Positions 21,080 through 32,800 of a stretch of DNA of 64,000 nt are shown here, piece after piece. The number at the start of each line of letters is the position of its first letter. Position 1 is the first letter of the stretch. This stretch comes from Carnegiea gigantea (Eukaryota > Streptophyta > Magnoliopsida > Caryophyllales > Cactaceae): positions 301,056 through 365,055 of the forward strand of contig JAKOGI010000423.1 of assembly GCA_029747015.1 (NCBI GenBank), written 5' to 3'. The position numbers and the translations under genes are program-made. The notes under the pieces are model-generated. The model saw only the letters and a list, made by a program, of their open reading frames with translations, had not been told where the DNA came from and searched no databases.

Positions 21080-23643
21080 TAGGGGTGGCAATGGGTAGGA
21101 TTTGATCGGATCTACTTGATTTAGATCTATTTTAATTTTCTGGGTCTTGGTCCAGATTCAGTCTAGATCCATTGGATCTTAAAAGTTGACATCTGTTCTT
21201 AGATCCGTTGGATTTATGGATTCCAAACGGATCCTAAATAGATCAATAACTTTACAAATACATATTAGGAGTTTAAGGCATGTAGTAACCATTCAATAAA
21301 CACATTAACACAATTTTCAATAAAGACAATAGCAATACATGAGATATAAGATAATAATAATTTTAATATACCAACTAATAGAAATTGACAACTATAATAG
21401 TACCTCATACAACTAAATTTCCTCAAAAACTAATGAGAAGTGACAACTATAATAGTACCCCATACAACCAAGTCTCCTCAAAATCATATTCAAGCAATCG
21501 AAATGCCAAAAACAAGTTCCATGATAGTTCATAAGATCCATAGAATGAATAATAACCAACAATTATTATAGTGAAGATATATGTTGACTAAATTATTGTA
21601 GTGAAGATAAATGTTAAATATATGAATATATTTTAAACACAAAATTCAGATTCAAACTTCTTTTGATATTTGTTATTAGCAGTTGTTGTCTTAAAATGTT
21701 ACCGCAAGTGCACGGTACCAATTATAATAACTAACAACGGCAAGTACGGGTCGTGTATACAAGGAACTTGATTCCAACCATCAAAATCAACTTATAACAC
21801 TCGATTTAGGCAAAAGCTCAATAGGGTTGAATGATTGCTAACTAACAGTACTATTCTGCTGAAACTAATGAATTGTCAAATTCAATGATAATAAGTGTCC
21901 TAGATTGGGATTCACTATACTATTACGCTATATGAACCATAACTAGATCATGCAAATCATGCCCATGAAAACAGTTGAAGTGGAAGGGATTACAATTTAA
22001 AAGGCATCTAAGCCTTCTCTCAAAGGTCAATAGACTGACCGAAATAATCCTAGCTATCTATTTTCATGAAACTAAAACTATCAAGGTCGCAGGATTGTGT
22101 AATCAAATAATCCTACTTCAAACCCTAACTGTTTTGACATCAGGAAAATCAATTGCCCACAAAATCGCACTAGATAAAGGATTCAACTTTCGTTGATCTC
22201 CTAAACCTTAATTAAGAGCAATGAACAAAACTCTCTCGAGCAATTCAACGAACAGTTGGCATACTAGGTAGGAATTCAAATTGCATTCATGGCCATGATT
22301 CACAAAAAACCTAAAATATGATTCACTTTTGCATAATACGGCTACTCCCAATCCAAGACTAATAGTTTAGCCTCTACTCATATTGATAATCACAATCAAC
22401 AATAAGAAACATGAAAACATCACAAAAGACGAAAACTTTGATTGAGAACGCAAAGGAAAGAAAGAAGGAAACGTAATTCAATTGATTCCCCAAAGCAATA
22501 GCACAAATTGATTCAATTAAAGTTCGATCTAAATTTAAAATTTTGTGAAAGTTTCTAGTACTGAAAACCTAAAAATCGCCCTTTTCAAGAGCTTATAGCA
22601 AAAATTTCAGAATGAGTCACTGTAACTGTGACAACGTAAATTTAGTCACAGAACTACTAAAGTGGCACCATCGTGCCTCACGGCACGGTGCCACCGTACC
22701 ACATCCCTAGTTACGTGCTCCTGCGTTTTCTGCTTGGTACGATCGGGCTGCCTAGCATGGGGTCCCCATGCCAATCCTCTGAGCCTCAACCACCTCTTCC
22801 TTAACTCGAAATCGCCTTCTGGGCCTACCTTTCACATGGTATTAGTGGGTTTTCCTCTTTCATTCAACTGAAACCACTAAAAAACATGAAAGTACCTAGC
22901 ATGAGCAAATTCAGGGTAAAAGAGGCATATTCGACCCTTAGGCTTTGACATTCAATCCAAAGAAGGAAAGGTCAAAATTAAGTTTGAAAGAGGTAAAAAT
23001 GGAGGTTTATCAGTAGTCAAGTTTCGATCTAAATTGTTGAAGTTGAATTTTACTGCTAAATTTCAAATGACATCACAAGAAATCGATTGAAAAGTGATTT
23101 ATTTTAATTTTATTTGTTATACAACAGTATTATTATCCTTTAGTATTAGTATTTTTTTAATCCGTATGAGTCACGAAGGGCAATACAATACAATTACAAT
23201 CCAATGGGGGGAGAAATTGAACCTGAGACCTAATATACCCAGTACCTCAATCTTTACCACTGAGTTAAGACTTCATTGGTAAAATTGTTCCTTTAGTATT
23301 AGTAATGGATATATTGATTGAGTGACTATGGTTGGATAATTATTCACTGGGTACACATACCCATCCCTAGAAATAGAGACTAGTAATGTACGATATGTGA
23401 AGAACAAATAGAGAAGGGGCAAGTTTAAAAAACTTTTTTGTTAGATTTTTGGGTTACAAGAGTAATGGGTCCAATAGATTCAACGGATCGGATCTAAATC
23501 TAAGCAATGGACCCATTTTTAGACCCGTTTAAGATCCAGATTCTTTTTGAGATCCATTGGATCCAAAAATAATGGGTCTGGACCCATTAAATGGGGCGTA
23601 TATGATGGTTCTAGGTCGGATCCAAGATCTATTGCCACCCCTA
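21080..23643. mobile_element. non-autonomous hAT-type element with 8-bp TSD
   Basis: The left end is TAGGGGTGGCAAT and the right end ATTGCCACCCCTA, perfect 13-bp inverted ends. Both sides carry the 8-bp duplication GGCGTGAC (21072-21079 and 23644-23651). Eight-base duplications and TAGGGGTGGCA-type ends are typical of the hAT superfamily. Subterminal zones are rich in GGATC and AGATC motifs (21100-21240 and 23480-23625), as expected for transposase-binding sites. The 2,564-bp interior has no transposase-like reading frame, only AT-rich sequence with stops, so it would need a transposase in trans. From about 21690 to 23030 the interior differs in composition, contains the phrase CCGCAAGTGCACGGTACC and a hairpin, and may itself be a nested insertion. 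Confidence 0.9.
22662..22694. repeat. GC-rich hairpin inside the hAT element
   Basis: GTGGCACC-ATCGTGCC and GGCACG-GTGCCAC are nearly perfect inverted arms around a TCAC loop. It stands out as GC-rich within very AT-rich surroundings. Function unknown. Confidence 0.6.
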
Positions 23644-23651
23644 GGCGTGAC

Positions 23652-23800
23652 ACAGGTGCTCCGGCTAGCGGCGGCAGGTGCGACCGGGATTCGGTGTCGA
23701 CGGCGATTGGGCGGTGATCGACGGTGACTTGCACCAGTTAGATGATTCTAGGGTTTGTGGTGAGAGGATGCGAAAATGGGTAGAGGCAGAGAGTCCCGCA
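23652..23800 (-). other. GC-rich, UTR-like remnant upstream of the NHL-type gene
   Basis: This is unlike its AT-rich surroundings. On the minus strand it contains ACAAACCCTAGAATC (AAACCCTA is common in plant 5' UTRs and core promoters) followed by CG-rich sequence. Removing the gypsy and hAT insertions would bring it to within about 300 bp of the NHL-type start codon in the right orientation, so it may be the displaced original promoter or 5' UTR. No protein is claimed. Confidence 0.4.
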
Positions 23801-24813
23801 TGAAATGAGGGCTACGACTGAAATAGTATATTTTTCTTTTATTTTTTAAAAAATAATACTGATTCCTGAGGGATTGGAAACTTGATATCCCTCATAAGTG
23901 GAGGAGTTCAAGTTCCTTAGAATGGGAGAGAAACTTGAAACCTTGGGTATTAAGTCACTTTCCCTCAAAATTCTCATCAAATAAGAAGGAAAGGAACTTG
24001 AACCCTCAGGTTTCAAGTTCTATTCCTATTTCTCTCACTAAATAGACCCTTAGTTCTTCGTTAGGAGTAATTAGGGTAACAGCTAGTAAGAAAATAATTA
24101 GTTTCAAGTAGAGCTAGTAAATTGGTTACTTGATTTGATTTCGGGTCAGGTCACATTTGAATTAATAAGATATCGCCTAATTCAAATTTGGATCCGGAAG
24201 ATTTTTAATCGGTTGATGTTTGGTCTAATAAGGTTGGCAGTAAAAGGAAAATAACTTTAGTAGCAAATCTTCGGGTTAGGTTCAGCTCGGTTTCAATTAT
24301 TTTGAATTTTAGGTTGACCTTGAATTAGTTATTTCGAATCACGATTCAGGTATATATTTGGATCATTGGCTTCAGCTGTTCAGGTCATTTTTATTATATC
24401 TATAACTAAGCTTATGAAGAGAGAGAATTATTGGAAAATTGTGATTTGGAGACTTGTTGCCCAATAGGTTGAAATTAGAGTTGGCCAACGGGTCAGCTCA
24501 GGTTGACCTATTTAATAAACGGGTCAATTGCATGTCAACTTTGTAAATAGTTTAAATCTATTCAAAATTGAAAAATAACATGTTTTCAAGCTAAACGATC
24601 AAATCGTGTCGACTACGGGATGAAATCGGTTTGGGTTGTGTTGGGTTCGGCTTTCTCTCAGTAACTTCAACTACGGTTTCGGTCAGGTTATCGTGTTGGG
24701 TCAGACTTTCCAAACTCTAGTTGAAATTTGAGGGGAGGGGTTCAGCTTAAAAAAGGGAAAAAGAATAGGGGAGATGGCTGCTAATAAAGGGGGAATTGGA
24801 AGACTTAACTAGA

Positions 24814-24815
<2 letters not shown>
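23801..24815. other. no gene seen; degenerate repeats
   Basis: AT-rich sequence with CGGGTCA/GGTTGACC-type repeat remnants around 24480-24720. Nothing codes convincingly. Confidence 0.5.
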
Positions 24816-24848
<33 letters not shown>

Positions 24849-24868
24849 TATTCTAGTCGATAGAGAGC

Positions 24869-24918
<50 letters not shown>
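24816..24918. repeat. TA and GA microsatellites
   Basis: A run of TA repeats (about 24818-24846) is followed after a short spacer by GA repeats (about 24864-24918). The open frames crossing it are artefacts of the repeat. Confidence 0.95.
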
Positions 24919-24920
<2 letters not shown>

Positions 24921-26700
24921 TTTAGAAGTATGTTTGGTTGTGAAGAAAATGATTTTTGGAGGGATCCTTTTTTTCAAGGAAAATGACTTTTAACTCATAT
25001 TTCTGTTGTTTAGGAGCGAAGATAATCTTTTTGGGAAACTGTTGCTCAAACTGAAGTTAAATTGGTCAATTGTGGTCAACTATCCTTTTTCCCCCCTGTC
25101 TTTGAGAAGGTTACAAATATATCAAAACAATCTCAAAGTCATGTCGGAGTTAGACACCGTTTGGGCCTTGAACGAAGCATTTTAGTTGATATGTCTAATA
25201 GATTGTTTTGCTTGTCATAAATGTCTACTCTTGAAGTGATAAATATGAGAAATACGTTTAAGATTCATGTATACTAGTTATCATACTGTGCTTTGCACGG
25301 TTAGTACATATGTTTTTTTCGAACTAAATTTTGGTGCATCGATAATAAATTAGAATGGACATTTACTTTGTTGTTTATAAAATAAATGTAAGGTGGCCTC
25401 CTACCTCATAATGCACCGAACAAAGGTTGCAAATTGGAGAAAACAATTTAGATAAAATCATCTGGCCAAAGAAATAACATACACACTATATTTTTTCATT
25501 CAAAATTGAATTCCCATTAATAGACCTCACAAAACCAATTTAACCCAACCATGTACAAATATTTTGGGTTTTAAGCATGATTTTTTGACCCCGAATCCGA
25601 AATAAATCGAATTCAAAAAACCCGCAAATAGCAGGTCAAACCCAACCCAAGCCCGAAGCCGCCTGCTTGACCCGAACATTATATCCTTATTTTTTTATTT
25701 TTCTCTAATTTTTCCTCTTAACAATAATAGTTAGTCATTTTTATCGAAAAGTCTAAAAAGAGACATTACATAACTATTGCATCTCTTTACAAATTAAACA
25801 TAATATGCTTTCTTTCCCGCTCTATTCTCTGAAAATAACACCATACACAAAAATGAAAAAAGTTATAAGTGAATATAAAATTTCATGAAATAACTATCTA
25901 ATCTTCAAAAAAATAATTTAGAAGAAGATAAACATTAAGGATGCACAAGTCAAACCAATATGTATTTAGTGAAACATATGTCTAATCATTTTTTAAATTA
26001 ATTACTTTGTAATAATTTAAATTGTTGATGTTAGAACTAAAAGATAATATCCTGTACATCTTTAAGTTCATTTTATTTGGTTTTCATTCTAACTAGTCTT
26101 GAACCATGATGCTAGTGGTGGGAAAAATGTCGGTTGTGATGACGCATCAATAGAATTTATCGAATTGGATATTGGTAGGTTAGTTAATAAAAATATCAAA
26201 TTATTAAATGCGCTATTGGTGGGTCAAACTTTTCCAACTCATTAACATGCTCCAGAAGGACTAGCCCATAAATGACTCGACGCACTATTGACCTTTTTTC
26301 AATATACGCGTCAACCCACCCAAAGCAAACGAGGCTTGATTCAGGGTCTGCCTATACATCACGTTCATGTATCATAATTAAGAGTTTGAATTTTTTAATA
26401 TTCTTTTTGAGAAATTATAATTACTATGTTCTTTCATTAAACATTTACAATTTTGAATAATAGATATGCAAATTTTTTTTTATTTTAACAAAAGAAAAAT
26501 AACTCACAGAAAATGCGCTCTAAACCATTGGGTCTACCCGAAACCTATAACCAAAATACATCTGCTCGTATTTTACCCCAAGCTGAAATACATCTGATCC
26601 ATGTATGAGGAATGAAAAACATATTTTAGGAATATATTATGCAAATCCTGTATACTTATATTGCACTAAGAATCACCAATAAGATCATCAGATAAGAGGG
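24919..26700. other. no gene seen; interspersed repeat remnants
   Basis: AT-rich, with GGTCAAACCCAACCCAAGCC-like blocks near 25630-25680 and similar motifs near 26230-26340 and 26520. These resemble decayed non-autonomous elements. No borders can be set. Confidence 0.45.
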
Positions 26701-26787
26701 CCACGTTTGACAAACCTCAAAAATACAATCTCACACAAATTTATCATAGTATCAGAGCCCCATTGAAGAATACCTAGAACTGAAGCT

Positions 26788-27346
26788 ATGGGTGATGGAA
26801 CTCCACCAAAGCGATTTGTTGTAGAACTACAATCTCCCTATTATTTACATTTGTCCAAGGGTCTTGTGGTTCTAATCACTGCGATAATCTTCAAGGGTAA
26901 AAATTATGATCTCTGGGAAAAGGCCGCACATTTGGCATTAAAAGCCAAAAATAAACTTGGATTTGTAGATGGGTCACTAACCAAACCCATGGTGACAAAT
27001 GATGATACATCCGAGCTAAGCTTGGGAGATGGTGAATTCGATGATTTCGGCATGGATTCTTCATGTGATTGATCCAAAACTCCGAACTAGCATAGCCTAC
27101 ACTGACACGGCTAAGGCTATGTGGGATACATTGAAAAGGAGGTATGGCATTGCCAACATACCTAAAGTTCATGAATTAAAGACAAGTATAGCAAACTATA
27201 AACAAGAAGGGTTGAGTGTGGTTGAGTTCTATTCAAAAATTTCAGACTTGTGGATAGAACTTGACAGCCATGACAAAATACCTCTTTGTACTTGCACCAA
27301 TTGCAAGTGTGAAGCGGGTGTTAAGATGGTGAAGCGGTATGAGTAA
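26788..27346 (+). pseudogene. copia gag (broken)
   Basis: The first frame (26788-27072) gives YDLWEKAAHLALKAKNKLGF, a typical copia gag N terminus. It shifts to a second frame (27029-27346) with WDTLKRRYGIANIPKVHELK and VEFYSKISDLWIELD, ending at a stop after VKRYE. The gag then continues in fragments to about 27540. The frameshift lies near 27030-27070. It cannot make a full protein. Confidence 0.85.
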
Positions 27347-27563
27347 GAGAATGCACATCAGTTCTTGATGGTCCTTAACGACGAAATGTACTCACTCGAT
27401 GAGAAGCCAAATACTAGCACTTGACGCCTTACCTTCTCTGGACTGTATCTTCAACATGATAGTTCAGGAAGAAAATCATAAAAGTCTGATGCTGGGATGT
27501 GAGGACAGGACCGAGAATGCTGTTGCCTTCGCTGTGAGGTATGGAGATTGAGGCGAGGGAGTC

Positions 27564-27812
27564 ATGATCGAGAAAGGGAATTGCACTCATTGCGGAAGGT
27601 ATGTTCATGAGGAAAATGCATGTTACGAAATTATTCACTACCCACCTGGCCGGGGTAACCATAATGGAGAAAGAAGTCAAGCAAGGGGTGGAAGAGGAGG
27701 TCGAGCCAGTAGCAGCCATGGGCGCAGATCAGGCCGAGAGGCCGCATATGCTGCAGCTACAACCAAGACTGCTGAGCAGATCGTGACTGCAAGCAGTAGC
27801 AGTAGCGCATAG
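27564..27812 (+). pseudogene. copia gag zinc knuckle
   Basis: The frame shows CTHCGRYVHEENAC, a complete CX2CX4HX4C nucleocapsid knuckle, followed by an arginine/glycine/serine-rich tail. In the living element it would be the C terminus of gag and bind RNA. Here it is separated from gag by stops. Confidence 0.8.
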
Positions 27813-27918
27813 GAAGCAAGTCGTAGATCGCTGTCAGGTTTGAGCCCAGACTAGATACAAAAGCTCTTGACCCTCATTGAACCCACTAGAGTAGGGTATG
27901 AAGTTTTATTAGGTAATA

Positions 27919-28194
27919 ATGCTTGGATTTTTTTATACCGGTGCATCAAGGCATATGACGGGTAATGTGAACTTGCTCACACAAGTTAAGCCTATTAATC
28001 CGGTTTCTGTGGAGTTACCTAATGGAATGTTTCAAGTGGCAAAAGTGCAAGGGAAAACAAATTTGGGCTCCAATGTAAAATTGAGCAATGTTTTATATGT
28101 TCCGAATTTTCATTGCAATTTGGTTTCTATTGCTCAGTTGTGTAGAGAATTACATTGCATTATGGTATTTACTAATGAACTTTGTGTGATATAG
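27919..28194 (+). pseudogene. copia protease
   Basis: The frame contains YTGASRHMTGN and later LSNVLYVPNFHCNLVS, the hallmark of the copia aspartic protease. The catalytic Asp of the D(S/T)GAS motif is replaced by Tyr (TAT), so it should be inactive. A stop after LCVI separates it from the downstream GAG-pre-integrase region. Confidence 0.85.
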
Positions 28195-28289
28195 GATCGC
28201 ATTTCGAGGAACCTCACTGGAGTGGGTGAACTGAGAGGAGAGGTCCACTGCTTCAACAAGTTGGCAACGGAGAAGGTACAAGCTAATGC

Positions 28290-29164
28290 AGTGACTTCTC
28301 ATAGTTTATGGCATAGCCATCTTGGGCACCCATCAAGTCAAGTTTTTTTCTGTGGTTTCTAAAGATTTAGGCGTAGGTGCTTGTTCTAAAGAGAATAAAT
28401 TGGCTGTTTGTGATGTATGTTTGTGTGCAAAGCAAACCAGAACTCAATTTAATATTAGTGAAAATATTGCAAGTGAATTGTTTGAAGTTATACACTGTGA
28501 CATTTGGGGTTCTTATAAAGTTCCCTCTTTTTGCGGGGCACACTACTTTCTTACCATTGTCGATGATGCTAGTAGGCCTGTTTGGATATATTTGCTGAGG
28601 GAAAAAGGGGAAGTAATGAGTATTTTACAAAGTTTTATCACTATGGTGAAAAATCAATTTGGAAAAAATGTGAAGATTGTTCGTAGTGATAATGGGCTGG
28701 AGTTCAAATCTGGACCGATGCTTCAATTCTACTCAGAAAAGGATATTATTCATCAAACGAGCTGCATGGATACTCCTCAGCAGAATGGTAGGGTAGAATG
28801 AAAACATAGACACATATTAAATGCGGCTACAGCACTTCAATTCCAAGCTCATTTGCCTTTAAAATCTGGGGTGAGTGTGCTTTAACTGCTGCTTATCTTA
28901 TTAATCGAAACCCGAGTAAGTTGTTGCAAGAGAAAACTCCATATGAGATATTGTTTGGAGTAAAACTTAGTTATGATAACATCAAAGTGTTTGGTAGTTT
29001 ATGTTTTGCACATTACAGGTCAAAACCAAAAGATAAATAAATTCGCTCCTCGAAGCCGAAAGTGCATACTCGTAGGATACCCTTATGGTAAGAAGGGATG
29101 TAAATTATATGATTTGGAAACTCGTGAAATATTTGTGAGTCGGGATGTCGTGTTCTATGAATAG
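28290..29164 (+). pseudogene. copia integrase (nonsense-mutated)
   Basis: SLWHSHLGHPSSQV (28299 onward) starts the GAG-pre-integrase zinc region, after which the frame shifts. The core (28322-28801) has CDIWG, VRSDNGLEF and QQNGRVE, that is, the D, D and E of the catalytic triad. A TGA follows directly after GRVE, where an Arg codon is normal. The C-terminal part (about 28910-29164, KVFGSLCFAHY and KCILVGYPYGKKGCKLYD) is in another frame and ends in a stop. Confidence 0.87.
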
Positions 29165-29690
29165 ATTTTCCCGTCCTCTTCCACGTCTATTGTGTTCAAA
29201 AAGAAACTGCTGGTATTGGGCTGGACGGGCCACTGTTCTTAGAAATTAATGAGGGAGTAGAAGGTGTAGGCCCAAAAGATGCACATGCAGAACCCGATCC
29301 AAATCATGTGGAGGAAGAAGACTTGAGAGTTGGGCCAGACACGAAGAGCGTGGAGTCGGCCAAAATGTGCCTGATGAAGACCAGTTGCAGGAAACCCAGT
29401 GCGAGATGGAGTTGGGCCCAAGTGGGCCAGCTAAGTTTGGACTGTCCACGACATTAGCAGCAAGGGGGAGGTTGTCTGAGTCTAGGCCATATATGAAGCA
29501 GGAACTAAGGGGGAGTAGCTTGTTTGAATTAATCCCAGCTACGGGAGGCCCAATAGAAAACATTGTGAGCTCATCATGGAGGCCGATCCGACAACGTCGT
29601 AGCCCATCACATTTAGAAGATTATGTATGTTATAGAGCTCATGTTAGTGTCACCCAAATACACCCGACCCATATTTAACCAGCCCGTCTA

Positions 29691-30738
29691 AACTGACAGG
29701 TCTACGATTAATTAACTATAGTTTAAAGATATGATTAAATATTGTAAAGACTTGATACACGCACACGCACACACACGCACACACACACATGCATATATAT
29801 GTACACACACGCACACATGCGTATATATGCGCGCGCACACACACGTGTATGTACGTGCGTGTGTGTGTGTATATATATATACAATAATAACAATAATAAC
29901 AACATTAAGTGTAGGTTCGATTTTCGCAGAGGTTGGGAAGATCAAGATGTAGGTAGTTTTAGCTGTGCATACTATTCTGCCCTTGGAGAAACCGTTTCAA
30001 AGAGACCTAGGCAAAGTTTTTATGAAAATGTTACTGGAGTTGAAAGTATTTTGATAAGCAGGAACAAATATAAACAATAGACACTATAAGAAGTAATACC
30101 AATATACACCGGCGCCGTAGGAAAGGTGGGCACAGTACCTATAATTACATCAGCTAAGAGCGCAATAATCCTATCAAGATCATACCAGTACCAGCATACG
30201 ATAATACAACAAAAACAAGGTAGAATAATAACCAAAAAAAAAAAAGAAAATACCCCCTACGCATTTATAAGCCTAAAGAAAAGCAACAAGCATACTATAG
30301 ACCTATCATAGTATGTAGCATCCTTAAGGAGAAAGATCATCATACTAAATTTATGGCCTTAATATGCCACATTTTATTTGTACGCGACCAAATAACTTTG
30401 GCACGTTAAAGTCGAAAAGTAGTGATCAGAGCTCAAAATATATAGATAGATAACCTGATTTGGGGGCACATGCATGTATGTAAGGCACATTGAATCTGGA
30501 GTGCGCGAATTTAGTTGAATGATTATTTACGAATATGCATGTATAAATGCCACTATTAAAATTAACTTCTTTAGTTTATTTCAAAATGGCAGAACACGAG
30601 TACACAGCATCTAGATTCTAGAAAATATACAGCATTGGAAAAAGAAAAAAAATTAAGAAAAAGAAACAATTCAGCTTACGACACTTGTCACCTAAACAAA
30701 GCGTGTGTATACATATATATATATATATGTGTGTGCAT

Positions 30739-30790
<52 letters not shown>

Positions 30791-30795
30791 GTATG
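29691..30795. other. no gene; microsatellites and a possible SINE piece
   Basis: CA/TG and TA repeats lie at 29757-29880 and 30712-30785. Between them, from about 29915 to 30240, the phrases GAGGTTGGGAAGATCAAGAT and CTTGGAGAAACCGTTTCAAA resemble the family of plant tRNA-derived SINE-like repeats. No split promoter boxes could be confirmed. Confidence 0.45.
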
Positions 30796-30797
30796 AA

Positions 30798-30930
30798 AAA
30801 TTTGCACTTTGATCCACTGTGGTTTGGAGTATTAATTTTCGGGCCTCACGAACTTTGGGAATAATTTTCGGAGCCTATGAGGTTTGGTGTAAATGATTGT
30901 TGGAGTCTTAATATTTATTACTAGGTCCCG
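30798..30930 (+). repeat. interspersed repeat, left copy of an inverted pair
   Basis: It contains ATTTGCACTTTGATCCACTG, then TGGTTTGGAGTATTAATTTTC, and a second unit with GAGGTTTGGTGTAAATGATT. A divergent copy in the opposite orientation lies at 37690-37905, on the other side of the pararetrovirus. Confidence 0.6.
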
Positions 30931-31377
30931 AAAGGACATTAAATGCAAATACTTCAAAGTTATGGGCTGCTTTGCAAAACTAAGCTTATATTTATGTTTG
31001 GACTTCTTAAAATAACTTTAATGGTACTAGTTATCACAATTTACTACTTATATCATAAATATTATATTTTCTGTGATTAACGGCCTACCACGCTTAGCAA
31101 AAATAATTAAAAATTAATTAAAGAGTTTCGACCGTTACCTGAACTTAGTCGGCTTGGCCTCCGGCGTTCTTCTAGCTTTTAGTTCACAGAGATTGCTAAT
31201 CTCAACCACTCCTTCCTTAGATCAGGCATAGCACAGATCCGTTTCGTTTCCTACCTCGGGCCGTAGTCATTAGTTGAGTTTTTAATGTTTTTCAAGGATA
31301 GTGAGACTTTAATCAAGAAATTATAATATTTAAGACATAAGGTTCGATTGGATAACGTTCTCTACTGGGAGACTTCT

Positions 31378-31383
31378 TTTATT
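31378..31383 (-). terminator. pararetrovirus poly(A) signal
   Basis: AATAAA on the minus strand, about 160 nt downstream of the TATA box. A poly(A) signal shortly after the cap site, bypassed on the first passage, is the standard arrangement for terminally redundant caulimovirid pregenomic RNA. Confidence 0.7.
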
Positions 31384-31540
31384 GAAAGATTGAAAGTGGA
31401 AATACTACAACGGAAAGTTTGAAGAGGGACTTAAGTTAAGATCATTAGAGACGCTTGTTCACAGAGAAATAGAGAAATCCAACATCTCGTTTGCTCAAGA
31501 ATGCTTAAATGACCGTGTCCCTTCTCAGCTTTCGACCTCT

Positions 31541-31550
31541 CTATTTATAG
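31541..31550 (-). promoter_or_regulatory. pararetrovirus TATA box
   Basis: CTATAAATAG on the minus strand, followed by a GAGAGG stretch suited for transcription start. It is downstream of the last ORF, as in 35S-type promoters. Upstream, near 31640, a GCCGTCAG sequence contains a TGACG-like core on the opposite strand. Confidence 0.7.
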
Positions 31551-31719
31551 AGGGGATGAGGGCACATAGGTTTCCTTAATGGCTACGGATTTTTCACATG
31601 GCTACAGTTGCCAATAGTAAACTGACGGCTGCAGTATACGCTTTATTTTACAGACCAGACACTTGTCAAAATAGGACAATAATGGGGCAGCCTTTTCAGA
31701 ACTTTTAATGATGACAAGA

Positions 31720-32800
31720 TTAGTCATTATTATTGAGATTCTGCATACCTTCATCTTCAATTATATCTTCTAGACTATCATTATCTGAATAATCATCAAA
31801 ATCTTCATTAATTTGGTTAAGATGCTCTGGATCATATTCTTCAAATAACTCAAGGAGATATTTCTTTCCTTCTTCTGATAAGAATTTTCCCGCTTCAATA
31901 TCAAAGAGATAATCAAAAATATCTTCTAATTCTGCACCATCCACTTTCATGTAATCATTGAATTCGTTACTATAGGCAAAGTAGTGTTTTCATAATGCAT
32001 TAGTATTTTTCCTTTTTCAATCAATGCCCAACATTGATGATAAATGTTGAAAAACCCAATAGCCCTTGCTAATGCAGGATCAGTAACTATATGTACCGGA
32101 TCTCCATGAATCCAATTTTATCGTTGATCATTAGGATCATCGCAATCAACAATTTGGACAAGATAATGGACTGGTTTGACTTTTTCATTTTCATATTCAA
32201 TCAGGGCGCTATAAACCTCCAAAGTTAAGTATCTGCGAACTGGAATTTTTATTGGTCCTTCAGGAGATTTAAGAATCCAAGGGAACTGTATTGCTGGAAC
32301 TTAGTTAAGGTTGAGAAAAATAGGAAATTAGGATCTGGGACTTCTGAAAAGTAAAGAACCATCCCATATTTTTAGGCTTTGAAGACAGGATCTCAGGGAG
32401 ATAATGAATTGGCTGGGAAACAAATGCCATCGACTCTAGATCTGTCGGGAAAATAGATCGTTGTACTCTAAGACTCCCAAATATCATAAGAATAATGATG
32501 ATAAAAGTCGACGCAGACTGTATACCATTTCTTGAACCATTTTTCTTAGATATGAGACTTTATTTTTTCTTGGATATCATAAGGACACCGAAGGTAGCTA
32601 ATTTGTAATTCTAGAAGGAAATATCTTTGAGCTATTAGGTAGGTAGTAGAAAGTAGACCAAAGCATGATCTACTTTTTGTATGAAATTCCAGGTTATCAA
32701 TAAGGACTTTACTTGAAGGCGTAACCCGTTCTAGTAGAAGTGGTATTTCATTAAGGATTTCCTTCTTTTCTGGCAGAAGGTCGGCTTTAATGGTCACCAT
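31720..32800 (-). pseudogene. pararetrovirus 3' ORF (unrecognised product)
   Basis: This region follows RNase H. Short frames (32546-32800, 32305-32487, 31720-31950) and the sequence between them look like one broken ORF with an acidic C terminus rich in Asp, Glu and Asn. By position it would be the transactivator or ORF4-type protein, but I see no diagnostic motif. At least two in-frame stops occur around 32115 and 31965. Confidence 0.5.

Larger units (their letters stand above)
26747..29690 (+). mobile_element. decayed Ty1/copia element, lacking reverse transcriptase
   Basis: A near-perfect initiator tRNA-Met primer site (TAGTATCAGAGC, 26747-26758, one mismatch) follows a probable LTR end TTATCA. 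After it come, on the plus strand, gag, a zinc knuckle, protease, GAG-pre-integrase, integrase and the linker that normally leads to reverse transcriptase. At about 29690 the copia sequence stops; RT and RNase H are absent and no 3' LTR was recognised. Stops and frameshifts occur throughout. The order protease-integrase with no RT before integrase identifies Ty1/copia rather than Ty3. Confidence 0.85.

Noticed and set aside
22662..22871. 69-residue plus-strand frame starting in the hairpin
   Set aside because: No motifs, no splice or transcript signals, and inside a non-autonomous element.
24747..24993. Ser/Leu- or Glu/Arg-repeat frames
   Set aside because: Artefacts of the TA and GA microsatellites on both strands.
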